A DNA stretch of 64,000 bases. Origin: Bemisia tabaci (lineage: Eukaryota > Arthropoda > Insecta > Hemiptera > Aleyrodidae). Below are positions 53,912-63,935 of the stretch, in pieces. Both the position numbers and the translations under genes were made by a program. The stretch spans positions 33,866,487-33,930,486 of the forward strand of contig NC_092801.1 in NCBI RefSeq assembly GCF_918797505.1, written 5' to 3'. The stretch's first letter is position 1, and each line of letters starts with the position of its first letter. Under the pieces are notes generated by a model, which saw only the letters and a list, made by a program, of their open reading frames with translations, did no database searches and was not told the DNA's origin.

Positions 53912-54327
53912 TTAATCAAATCTCAATCAAGAGTAAAGTTAAGAGTGAAGTTAAAGGTGAAGCCTTTACTCTCTCTGGTTCAGCACCTCCATCAACCCCA
54001 ACATTTATCAATGATATTCCTAATAATTCAAGGGCCAGCGTTGCCAATAATGAGCTTTCTTTCACACTCAATGGTTCTGCATCTCCATCAACCCCAACAA
54101 CTTTCAATGATATTTGTAATAATTCACGGGCCAGTGTTGACAATAATGAGTTTTCTTCGACACTCTCTGGTTCTGCACCTTCATCAACTCCAAAAACTAT
54201 CAATGATATTTCTAATGATTCAAGGGCCAGCATTGCCAAAACTGGCTCAAACATTATCTGCACCTTCCAGCGGAAAGGAACCAGGCTACATCGGCTATTG
54301 CCTTTAACCGGGCACTTGAATTTATAA
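53912..54327 (+). CDS. Serine-rich exon with a 32-residue coding repeat
   Basis: Following CTTATTTACAG the frame is open without ATG, so it is an internal or terminal exon, for 138 codons to TAA at 54325-54327. It starts NQISIKSKVKSEVKGEA. Next come two full units and one partial unit of a 32-residue repeat (GSAPPSTPTFINDIPNNSRA type, 96 bp). The last part (FQRKGTRLHRLLPLTGHLNL) comes from a GGAACC-family foldback element that supplies the stop codon. The family is unknown. Substitutions between units keep the frame open. Only the 3' part of the copy A counterpart is visible (2318-2414), the rest being in a gap. Confidence 0.5.
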
Positions 54328-54495
54328 CGAGAGAACGTTAGAGCAGATTCCTTCGAGAATTTTAAGGAATTTGCTTCGTGCTATGCAGAAAATTCACCGT
54401 TCGCACAAAAATCCACACAACCGTTATCGTGTAAAAGATGCAAATGCCCGGTTAAATTAGGCAATAGCTGATGTGGCTTGGTTCATGTTTGCTAA
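54270..54495. mobile_element. GGAACC/GGTTC foldback element, copy B
   Basis: Counterpart of 2360-2585. Its left arm contributes the end of the serine-rich exon (53912-54327), a case of coding sequence ending inside a transposable element. Confidence 0.6.
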
Positions 54496-54896
54496 ACGCG
54501 CAAATAAGGGTGGCTTAGCTGTTTTCCCCCGACACTTCCTTCATATTCCGTGACATTTCCAGGTTCTCTCTGACTTTTCCCGATATTCCCTGCTTGGCAA
54601 CCCTACGAACGTGATGAATACCCGTGCAAGCGATAGAATAAAACTCAAGTTTTTGTGCTCGATTTTTTACGTGCGATACCCGTACCTAGTTTTATGAGCC
54701 GTTTCCAGGGTGGCAAAATTTCATGAAAAATAAAACCTTGGAATTTCACGTGAAATATTTCATGAAATTTCAGAAATGTATGGAAGATATTGAAACGAAC
54801 CAGTTCCTTTTCATGTTTCGCAAAATGTAGAGATTGTGACTTTGCGTTTGTGTGTATGAGTGCGGGTTGCCTACTCTAGCTCCTGAAAATGAGAAA

Positions 54897-54898
54897 TA
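54897..54898. other. Empty TA site for the mariner-derived foldback
   Basis: Copy B reads GAGAAATATTTCACAG, where copy A has a 1,007-bp element between two TA dinucleotides. This is the pre-insertion state. Confidence 0.9.
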
Positions 54899-54958
54899 TT
54901 TCACAGCCTCGTGAAATTTCCTATCTTTCATTTCTTTCTGGCGTTTCTTGCTACCCTA

Positions 54959-55070
54959 CACTGGAAAAAAAAACCACATTGAATCTTTTTCTTGTCAATA
55001 TTTTGAAGAGTCTGGACTATAGATCCAATGTGTTTTTTTTTTTTTCTTTCTTTCTTTTTTTTTCCCAGTG
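54959..55070. mobile_element. CACTGG element, deletion derivative
   Basis: Counterpart of 4054-4243, reduced to 112 bp by internal deletion. The termini (CACTGG, CCCAGTG) and TA flanks are kept, and a T-rich run is expanded near the right end. Confidence 0.8.
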
Positions 55071-55300
55071 TAACCTTTCTTCATGGTCGGTAACACAGAG
55101 GCACTCGAGGGAATTTCGCCCAGGCTTCCGTCTATTTACTCCATGCAACTAACGAGTGGAAATACAAAAAACCAGACGAAAAAATGTTTCACCGTGGAAC
55201 ATTTTTGACGCGCGTTGAGGCACGAGAGGGGAAAATTTTCGCGAAAATCAAACGCGTCATGTCGAACGGCCGAGTGCGTGGCGTGACTCGGTGAACGAAG

Positions 55301-55336
55301 CCTTTAAAAGGGCGACAGTCTGCGAGCATTGCTACG
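55301..55336 (+). promoter_or_regulatory. Core promoter candidate of secreted-protein gene, copy B
   Basis: CCTTTAAAAGG at about 55301-55311 and GCATTG about 25 bases further repeat the arrangement in copy A. The start codon follows at 55374. Confidence 0.5.
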
Positions 55337-55373
55337 AGTTTCTGTGCAGTGCTGTGATATACGCGACTTCACC

Positions 55374-55421
55374 ATGAAGTCGCCCTCGGGTGTTATCTGT
55401 TGGTGTTTCCTCGCTCTTGCG
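55374..55421 (+). CDS. Exon 1 of small secreted basic protein, copy B
   Basis: 16 codons, MKSPSGVICWCFLALA, ending at GCG|GTAAGT (intron from 55422). It differs from copy A at residue 2 (AGT to AAG, two base changes in one codon, Ser to Lys). A lysine just before the hydrophobic core strengthens the signal-peptide n-region. Paired with 59654-60172. Confidence 0.7.
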
Positions 55422-55509
55422 GTAAGTCATTTCAAACTGTCTCCACACGGCTCAGATACGTATTACAAAACCCGTTCTAACTTTCAACTACGCTGGAGTA
55501 AAAATTCGC

Positions 55510-55722
55510 TAGGATCTAGAGTTTAGACTGTTTTTAAAACATTGACGAGAAAAAATACTCTTGTTCCGATCGGATTTTGGCTTGAATCAAAACGAAATCC
55601 GCTTAAATTAAGAGGCTTGGTTCTTGATTTAAGCTAAATTCTGATTGAATCAAGAGTACTTTTTCTCGTCGATGTTTTTAAGAGTCTGGACTCTAGATCC
55701 AATGTGTTTCTTTTTCCAGTGT
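55510..55722. mobile_element. Truncated CACTGG element in intron 1, copy B
   Basis: Counterpart of 4682-4894, right end TTTTTCCAGTG present and left end missing. The same truncation in both copies shows it predates the duplication. Confidence 0.65.
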
Positions 55723-57057
55723 AGCGCGAAAAGAAGAGTCGTTTCGGATAGATTATGACTCAAAAATCGCATAGAGTACGTTAAGTCGTAATGTAAGTGG
55801 GAGAGCTGGCGCCACTTTGAAGCAACTTCCAGGTCACTTTTTCGATCGAATCTCATTACGAAGCGGACCACCGTAGTTAAGAATGGCACGAAGTTTTCTA
55901 CAATCTTTTTGAATAACTGATTACGCGATTACCTAAAATTTCACACAAATGGGTAATTTGGCCATCCTAAATGCCATCCTGTGTTCTTCCTCATCATACC
56001 TGAGTGAATTTTCTGTAATACGCGCCAATTTACTTGCTCAATCGAACTCAAGAGTTGAGAAAATATACACGACACAGTTCCTGCATTTTCTTATCTTTGT
56101 AACAGTGCAGTGCGGAACAAATGTATTCTATTTATTTATTGGAACACGAATTGTAAGAATTCGTTTGAGAAAATACAATGCCAAGGCGTTATGATTCGTT
56201 TAGATGTAGAGTTTAGACTCTTAAAAACATTGACGAGAAAAAATACCCTAGTTCCGATCGGATTTTTGCTTGAGTCTAAGAGAGATCAGCTTAAATTAGG
56301 AGGCTTGGCTCTCGATTCGTGGAACCAGGAGGAGATTTGGATGTCTTCGATCCCAATGAAGAGTTATTTTTTCGAATGTGATATTTCTTGAGCTTGGCTT
56401 AACTGACGCGGGGCCTTCAGACCCCAAGTGATTTCTGCTTTTTTAGCTGCTTTAATCAGCTCATCAGAGAAACATTCGTTAATGATTTACAATAAGATCA
56501 GTGTTCTAAATTTCCGCTGGACAAGAAAAGCCGAAACCGAGATAGATCGAATTGGAGATAGAAAACGAGCTTTGATGAACGATCAGTTCTAGGAGCGCTG
56601 AAAAATTGTACTTCCACAGTGACATTTGGTAATCGTAAACTTGCTGAGTAAAATTTAGCACGCTAAGAAAATTCTGTAACCGTGACACTATGATATAACT
56701 ATGATTAATTATTTAAATACTGTAATATATACGAATGAACTGGGGATTTCATGAGAGCGGAGGGTTTCAATTGATAAACAAAAGAAACATTCCACCGTTC
56801 ATTGAATTACGAGTTTTATATAGAACCGTTCATAGCGTCAGCACCGTTTCTACATTGTTTTTTATGGTAAGTTTTAATGAGGAATGCATTGTGGACTTGC
56901 TTCGCATTGCGCGTCCAGAGGCCCACTTAGAGGAAGTTATGCCTAGCAGCATGGCGTAAGAGTCTTTCGGAAGAATCGCCTGCAAATCGTCGAATAGGCA
57001 ACTTATATTACACGCATTTTGTTGGCGTGTCGAATGGCGCCTTGCTGAGGCTTGTGG

Positions 57058-57540
57058 CATGTTCTGCACTGGGAAATATTCTCATGGATTAGATCGTGTA
57101 TCCGATTGCAATGCTATATTGATCAAAATGGGACATTGGTGCGATTATTGAATATTGCCCATCAAAATTTAGATGCGCTTTGCCTTTTAGATTGACATAA
57201 TCGCGAACTGTAAGAATCGAATAATGCGCCAGTTCTACGCTGGACGATATTCTAAAGGATTAGATCGTGTTATCCGATTGCAATGCTATATTGATCAAAA
57301 TGGGACATTAATGCGCCTAGACCCATCAAAATTGAGAGGTGCTTGGTCTTTTGGATTTACATAATCGCGTACTATAAGACTCGAATAGTGCGTCAGTTCT
57401 ATGCTGGACGATATTCTCATGGATTAAATCGTGTTATCCGATTGCAATGCTATATTGATCAAAATGGGACATTGGTGCGACAATAGAGTATTGCCCATCA
57501 AAATTGATAGGCGCTAAATCTTATAGAGTAGACATAATCG
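57058..57540. repeat. Tandem array of about 162-bp units, three copies
   Basis: Counterpart of 6232-6885 with one unit fewer (unit landmarks near 57070, 57240, 57404). Confidence 0.85.
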
Positions 57541-57563
57541 CGAACTATATAAATCGAATAAGC

Positions 57564-57863
57564 ATACCAATAGTTTTCATTGATGATAATTTGACCGTGG
57601 GATAAACACTCCTAGAATAAAATGAACGGGCTGAAGAAGTGTTGAGAACACTAGATGATGCAGGATTTAGAAAAAGTAAATTTTCTGAAGAAGAAATTGA
57701 AATATTGGGTTGTATAAATTGAACCAAGATAGTTTACACATGATTAGAGGCAAAGATCAACTTTCACCGAGGAGGAGCCTCTACAAAGGTTCATGGCCTT
57801 TCATCCTTTTTAGGTGTGATATCTCAATATCGAAAGTTAAGTTATCAAGCAGCTACTCAATAA
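57564..57863 (+). pseudogene. Decayed reverse-transcriptase fragment, copy B
   Basis: Same FIDD box, AGFRKSKF and SFLGVISQYRKL segments and the same stop codons as at 6903-7202. The damage predates the duplication. Confidence 0.75.
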
Positions 57864-58014
57864 AAATCTTTCTATAAATTGTCACACGCCTAAGTATTGG
57901 ACTTAAGAGTGCCGAGTTGCTATTGATAAATTTAAGGAAATCCCCTCCTCAAAACGTGTTCGTGTTTAATTAGACCCTTCAGTGCCAGTAAAACTAATCT
58001 GTGATGAAAGCCCT

Positions 58015-58243
58015 CACTGGAAAAAAACCACTTTGGATCTGAAGTCCAAACTCTTAAAAACATCGACAAGAAAAAATACTCTTGATTCGATCGGATTTTT
58101 GCTTAAATCAAGAACCAAGTCTCTTAATTTGAGCGGAATTCCTTTTAATCTAAGCAAAACTCTGATTGAATCAAGAGTCCTTTTTCTTGTCAATGTTTTC
58201 GAGAGTCTGGACTCTACATCCAATGTGTTTTTTTATTCCAGTG
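58015..58243. mobile_element. Full CACTGG element with CT duplication
   Basis: CACTGGAAAAAAACCAC to TTATTCCAGTG, 229 bp, flanked by CT on both sides (58013-58014, 58244-58245). Copy A retains only the right part (7271-7467). Confidence 0.85.
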
Positions 58244-58248
58244 CTTAC

Positions 58249-58759
58249 GGAATGGAGATGTTGCATGTGTGAGGAATTTGCGATATGACGACTGATTCTT
58301 ATGTAAAAGTTGGCGAGAAACACGATGGTGCCACTGGTTTTCTCTGAAATCAACTCCCAAGCTCAAAAAAAGCTCTCAAGTTGACTCCAAAATGAAGGGG
58401 ATATCCCCACGCTACCCTGAGAGTCCGCACCTCTATATCAAGACGAGCTCTCCATGCAAAGATAGGGAGCAAATACATTGACAGGGCCGCCACTTTATTT
58501 GGGGACTCTAAAACTGAAAACACGGCAACCCTGCTAATGTATTTGCTCCCTATCTTTGCATGGAGAGTTTGTCTTGATGTAGAGGTGGACTCTCAGGATA
58601 GCGTGGGATATCCCCTCCATTTTGGCCTCAACTTGAGAGCTTTTTTTTAAGCTTGGGCGTTTATTTCAGAGAAAACCAGAGGCATCATCGTGTTTCTTGC
58701 GAATCTTTACTTAAGAATTAATAGTCAAATCGCAAATTCCTCACACATGCAACATCTCC
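58249..58759. mobile_element. Foldback element, GGAGATGTTGCATG family, copy B
   Basis: Counterpart of 7483-7982 with few differences. Confidence 0.75.
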
Positions 58760-58925
58760 ACTAGAAGTATTCCGAACAAATGGTTGCAGACCAAATATTT
58801 TGAGTTAAACTACGCAGATAGCGCGCTAGGGTGTAGATATCAGACTTGTTGGACGTGCCCAACGTGATTTTCTTGCGATATTACGCGGTAGAGGTATATT
58901 TACTTGGCTGAATCTCAGGCACTTT

Positions 58926-59373
58926 CAGGTGATTCGATGGACGCCATATTTTGTGTCAGAACGTCATGCGACATATCGCATCAGTTGGTTCCATTTTGTT
59001 CAGCTACTCGTCATTTTTCTCCAATTTTGAGATCGCAATTCTGTTGTCAGGAGACTAAAGCACCCACTTACCAATTTTAACAAAGAAATTAAACGAAATA
59101 AAGGTGTGGTTTTTTTCCGAGAGAAAATATCGCATTCGATGCTAATATCAAAACTGCACTCGAATGCGATATTTTCTCTCTGAAAAAACCACGCCTTTAT
59201 TACGTTGAATTTCTTTGATAAAATTGGTTAGTGAGTGCTTTAGTCTCCTGACAACAGAATTGCCATCTCAATATTGGAGAATAATGACGAGTATAGCTGA
59301 AAAAACGGAACCAATTGATGCGATATATCGCATGCCGTTCTGACACAAAATATGGCGTCCATCGAATCACCTT
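58926..59373. mobile_element. Near-complete palindrome, copy B
   Basis: Counterpart of 8144-8589, arms bounded by AGGTGATTCGATGGACGCC and its complement. The centre (GATGCTAATATCAAAACTGC) differs in length and sequence from that of copy A. Confidence 0.75.
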
Positions 59374-59374
59374 A

Positions 59375-59633
59375 ATTGGACCGCGTTAAACAGAAAGGAA
59401 CCGAGCCACATCAGCTATTGCCGAATTTAACTGGGCAATTTAATTTTTTCCATGAAAACGTTTGTGCGGATTTTTGTGCAAATGTCAGTGAATTATTTGC
59501 ATAGTACTAAGTAAATTCACTGAAATTTTCAAAGGAATCCGCACAAACCTTCTTTGTAAAAAATTAATTTGCCTCATTAAATTTGGCAATAGCAGATGTG
59601 GCTTGGTTCCTTTCCGTTTAACGCGGTCCAATT
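59375..59633. mobile_element. Foldback miniature element before exon 2, copy B
   Basis: Counterpart of 8591-8850. Its right end (CGGTCCAATT) lies 20 bases before the exon at 59654. Confidence 0.7.
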
Positions 59634-59653
59634 ATGTGTGCACTTGCTTCCAG

Positions 59654-60172
59654 GTTTGGCATGTCAGCGCTATTGCAAACCCCAACACCAAGGACAAGAA
59701 AGATGACTACCTTTCAGACGAGGAGGCTGTGAAGTACATGAACGAGCACCCAGAATACCGCCCGAACTTCGACTTCGTCCCCATGGATTTGGCGGCCACC
59801 ACCTTGACGGGTGGCCGGGACTTTGAGAACTTGGACGACCGGCGCCCCCAGGACAACAGACGCCCCCAGAGCCCCCTCAGACGACAGCAGTCCGTCAGCG
59901 CGGAGGAGAAGCGCGCTTTCCTCCAGCGACAACAGTCCCGCCTCGCGGCGGACGGACGCCCCAACCCCCAGCTCCAGAGACAGAACTCCGGCCCCAAACC
60001 GACAAACTCCCCGAAGAGATCCGACTCGCAGAGACTCAGAGCCGCCGCTGCTCTCAAAAAGTCGCCCAGCATCAAGTCCGCGAGCCTCACCAAGTCCAAA
60101 AGCCTCAAGAAGCCAGGGAACTCTCCGGGGCGCTCGCAATCGCCGAGACGAGCTGCGGCGCCCGCAGCGTAG
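59654..60172 (+). CDS. Exon 2 of small secreted basic protein, copy B
   Basis: 172 codons after the acceptor TTGCTTCCAG, stop TAG 60170-60172. About seven base differences from copy A by eye: five silent (for example ATC/ATT, GGC/GGT, CGA/CGG) and two replacing residues (QQSLSAEE to QQSVSAEE, and RQQPRL to RQQSRL). No frame damage, so both copies appear intact and under some constraint, though the counts are small. With exon 1 it gives a 188-residue secreted, disordered, very basic protein of unknown family. The 3' flank lacks the canonical poly(A) signal nearest the stop. Confidence 0.75.
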   Translation, partial: VWHVSAIANPNTKDKKDDYLSDEEAVKYMNEHPEYRPNFDFVPMDLAATTLTGGRDFENLDDRRPQDNRRPQSPLRRQQSVSAEEKRAFLQRQQSRLAADGRPNPQLQRQNSGPKPTNSPKRSDSQRLRAAAALKKSPSIKSASLTKSKSLKKPGNSPGRSQSPRRAAAPAA

Positions 60173-60229
60173 GCCGCCCGCCGGACAGCTTGGAACCACG
60201 ATCGTAGAGTACATGGGACCGTTTTAATA

Positions 60230-60750
60230 GTCGTTCCTTGTGATGCCGAAGGACGCCTTCGACGTAGCATCAAATGAAGGAAAAATATTACAAAATTTGG
60301 GTAAAATAATAGTCGTTCTTTTGGTAGATTTTCCCCTGGGAGAAGCCCCGTCTATTGTTTTATCGTGACTAAGGGATGTCAAAAGACGCCTTCGACGTAG
60401 CATCAAATGAAGGAAAAATATTACAAAATTTGGGTAAAATAATAGTCGTTCTTTTGGTAGATTTTCCCCTGGGAGAAGCCCCGTCTATTGTTTCATCGTG
60501 ATTAAGGCAGAGGCGGATCCAGCAATTTGGCAACACCGGATATCCTCCATTTAAACCTGTGTTAAATAATCGATTCTTGTCGGAGCACCTGGCCCCTTTA
60601 AAAGTCGATCCATTTCCATTTGTTTGAATGGAGAAAAACAACGTTGCCAATTTGCTATATCCGCCAATGGATTAAGGGATGTTAAAGGACGCCTTCGACG
60701 TAGCATCAAATAAAAGAAAAATATTACAAAACTTGGGTAAAATTCAACAT
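60230..60750 (+). repeat. 3' flanking repeats of copy B with altered poly(A) signals
   Basis: GACGCCTTCGACGTAGCATC occurs near 60252, 60385 and 60688. In the first two the following hexamer is AATGAA instead of AATAAA. The first intact AATAAA is at 60709-60714, about 540 bases after the stop codon. Confidence 0.75.
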
Positions 60751-60949
60751 CGCGACTTGGGGGATGGATTCTTGCCAATGATGACGATGATCGGCCTCTA
60801 CACAAAATACGAGAGAAAAGTCTGTGGATTTTGTTGAACTTCAACGTAGGTGCAAACATGGCTTGAAATTTTTTTCCGTACAATAAAATCAGATCATGTT
60901 ATCCGTTAAAGATGCCGTTGAATAATACTCAATATTCGTAATAATTGTG

Positions 60950-61650
60950 GTTTTTACGATGCGACAGAGTAATTTTCAAACCTCCCATAATAGCGCTGTT
61001 AACCAGTAGGTCGCATTTAAAAAGAGCTATTGAAGGAGCGACTGTTGAAACGGATTTTATGATGCGACAGTAGAGTAATTTTCAAACCTCCCATGATAGC
61101 ACTGTTAACCATTAGGTCGCATTTAAAAAAGAGCTATTGAAGGAGCGACTGTTGAAACGGCTTCTATAGTCGTGTTAGGAATGGGAGATCTGTCTATACT
61201 TTTAAGCATGTTCCATCCTAAAAATCCTGAGATCCTTCTTAAATCTCATGTACTCTACAACCACTACATACGGCAATACGATTAACACACGGAGAATTCC
61301 CGGGCACCGTTAGTGCTACGCATAAACTGGATTACGATCGACTTCTAGCATTGAACATGCTTTGATGCATTTACCCTTGTCTGCCAGCCAGACGAACTTT
61401 TTTTATTAACATCGATTATGTTTGGATTCATTCGCCCTTGTCTGCCAGAAAAACACTTTTGTATGAATACAGTCGAATTTCCGCGAGTGGATTCGGATTA
61501 GGTCTTAACCTTAACTATTACCAACCTCATCGATTTTGTTTGGATTCATTCACCCTTATCTGTCAGAAAAACACTTTTGTATGAATACAGTCGAATTTCT
61601 GCGAGTGGATTTGGATTAGGTCTTAACCTTAACTATCACCAACCTCCGTT
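60950..61650. repeat. Copy B of the two short tandem repeat pairs
   Basis: Counterparts of 10160-10385 (104-bp pair, about 60955-61160) and 10620-10865 (120-bp pair, about 61405-61650), with only isolated substitutions. Confidence 0.8.
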
Positions 61651-61843
61651 AAAACACATACTCAATTTTTGGCGTGTTATGAGTACTTCGTGGTTTCCAA
61701 CCGTGCCTACAAGTGAACCGGATTCACTACAGCGGAAATTTGACTTGGTCGACAAAGGCTTCTTGTTGACCCGTTTTTTAAATAAATTGGTTTATCGCAC
61801 GATGAAACTTTTTGATACGTTATTTACACTGTTGTTTCCTTGA
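61577..61843 (+). CDS. Uncertain 88-residue ORF, copy B
   Basis: Identical translation to 10794-11060, with the same caveats: recent duplication, start within a tandem repeat, no domain. Confidence 0.2.
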   Translation: MYEYSRISASGFGLGLNLNYHQPPLKHILNFWRVMSTSWFPTVPTSEPDSLQRKFDLVDKGFLLTRFLNKLVYRTMKLFDTLFTLLFP

Positions 61844-61899
61844 ACATAAAGAAGGTTGATGAACGTTTAGTTTCATACCCCAGGATCAATGTCAAATAT

Positions 61900-62745
61900 A
61901 AAATTTTTGGAGCCAAAAAAAGGTCCTTCAAAGGGGGAGTTCAGCGATGAATACGCCATCAACGTGGGTACGGTTTCACACCCTCAACTAAATAAAAGGC
62001 TGTATAAAATGTTTGGAGCAAAAAAAAGGTCCTTCAAAGGGGAAGTTCAGCAATGAATACGTTATCAACGTGGGTACAGTTTCACGCCCTCAATAAAAGG
62101 CTGTGTAAAATTTTGGAGCCAAAAAAGGTCCTTCAAAGGGGGAGTTCAGCGATGAATACGCCATCAACGTGGGTACGGTTTCACACCCTCAACTAAATAA
62201 AAGGCTGTATAAAATGTTTGGAGCAAAAAAAAGGTCCTTCAAAGGGGAAGTTCAGCAATGAATACGTTATCAACGTGGGTACAGTTTCACGCCCTCAAAT
62301 AAAAGGCTGTGTAAAATTTTTGGAGTAAAAAAAGGTCCTTCAAAGGGGGAGTTCAGCGATGAATACGCCATCAACGTGGGTACAGTTTCACACCCTCAAA
62401 TAAGAGGCTGTATAAAATTTTTGGGGCAAAAAAAGATCCTTCGAAGGGGGAGTTCAGCGATGAATACGCCATCAACGTGGGTACAGTTTCACGCCCTCAA
62501 ATAAAAGGCTGTGTAAAATTTTTGGAGTAAAAAAAGGTCCTTCAAAGGGGAGGTTCAGCAATGAATACGTTATCAACGTGGGTACAGTTTCACGCCCTCA
62601 AATAAAAGGCTGTATAAAATTTTTGGGGCAAAAAAAGGTCCTTCAAAGGGGAAGTTCAGCAATGAATACGTTATCAGCGTGGGTACAATTTCATATCCTC
62701 AAATAAAAGGCTGTATAAAATGTTTGGAGAAAAATGAAGCCCTTT
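61900..62745. repeat. Tandem array of about 101-bp units, copy B
   Basis: About nine units of the GGTCCTTCAAAGG type. Order and type of variant units differ from copy A, with blocks apparently duplicated inside the array. Confidence 0.88.
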
Positions 62746-62759
62746 CAATGGAGGAGTTC

Positions 62760-63500
62760 AGCAATCAACAAGGCGTTGACGTTTGAGTTGCATACCCAAT
62801 CTGCGGGCACTGGTGATGCTGCGTGTATTATGGTCTACGCTCAACGCCTGAAACTATTTCATTAACCCCGATCTTTCAGACGCGTCTTTCTGTGCGTGTG
62901 CGTCGACGGCTGTAACAACACTGCTCTTTCAGTATTAAAAAAACACAACGTTCATAGATACAGTTCTTTTTCAAGACAAATGAGAGTAAAACACGTTCAC
63001 TGGTTCCATTTCAGACGGGAACCTTCTACACTGAGTGATCGGTGCAAAATGACGACGAATGGTTTCTCCATTGAAGGGAGGAATTCAGCGATCAATATGC
63101 GACATCAACTTATGTACTGTTTCACACCCTTAAATAACAGTCTGTACAGAGTATTTGGAGCGAGATGAATCCCCCTCAGTTGAAGAGTTCGGCAATCAAA
63201 ACGACATTCACGTGTTGATAGTTGCATACCCACGAATCTGCGGGCACTGGTGATGCTGCGTGTATTCCGGGATACGCTCAACGTCTGAAACTATTTATTC
63301 AACCCCAATCAATCAGACAAGTTTTTCTGTGCGAGTGGGTCGACGGATGATACAATGCAATTACAGTTTTCTTTAGAGAGTAGAACACGTTCATTGGTTC
63401 AAATTCAGACGGGAACCGTCTACACTGAGCGATTGGTGCAAAATGACGCCCCTTCAATGGAGGAGTTCGGCAGTCAATTCATTGACGTATATTAAAAGTT
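62760..63500. repeat. 437-bp tandem repeat, two units
   Basis: The landmark CTGAAACTATTTATTC or CTGAAACTATTTCATT is at 62848 and 63285, 437 bp apart, versus three units in copy A. Confidence 0.85.
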
Positions 63501-63630
63501 CGGTAAGAGAAAGGTTTTCTCTCCGCAAGGGAAACGTTCGTATTTGGAGAGGAAACTTTCATCTCCAAAGAGGAATGTTTCGTTTCCATATAACCCTATC
63601 TCAGATGCATGATCTTCACGGGCAAGTGGT

Positions 63631-63636
63631 AAATTT
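63631..63636. other. Empty AAATTT site for the 3.3-kb foldback
   Basis: Copy B reads GCAAGTGGTAAATTTGTTGACC. In copy A the same sequence is split between AAA and TTT by the element at 13298-16622 with no base added or lost. Confidence 0.9.
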
Positions 63637-63639
63637 GTT

Positions 63640-63935
63640 GACCGGGGCGTTCGAGACATACAACGATATCATTGACATATGTCAGGACGGCCTGTCCTGT
63701 AGTAAATTCCATGCAATTTTTTGATTAACACATGAGTACACGTTAGATTTTCCGCAGCAAATCAAAAATGGGGAGGTGCATGCGAAACATGTTTCATACA
63801 ACGATATCATTCGCAATTGTCAGGACGGCCTGTCCTATAGTAAATTCCATGCAATTTTTTGTTTAACACATGAGTACACGTTAGATTTTCCGCAGCAAAG
63901 TCTAAAATGGGGAGGTGCATGCGAAACATGTTCCG
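63640..63935. repeat. Tandem array of about 137-bp units, two copies
   Basis: Counterpart of 16640-17060 with two units instead of three (ACAACGATATCATT near 63659 and 63798). Confidence 0.85.
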
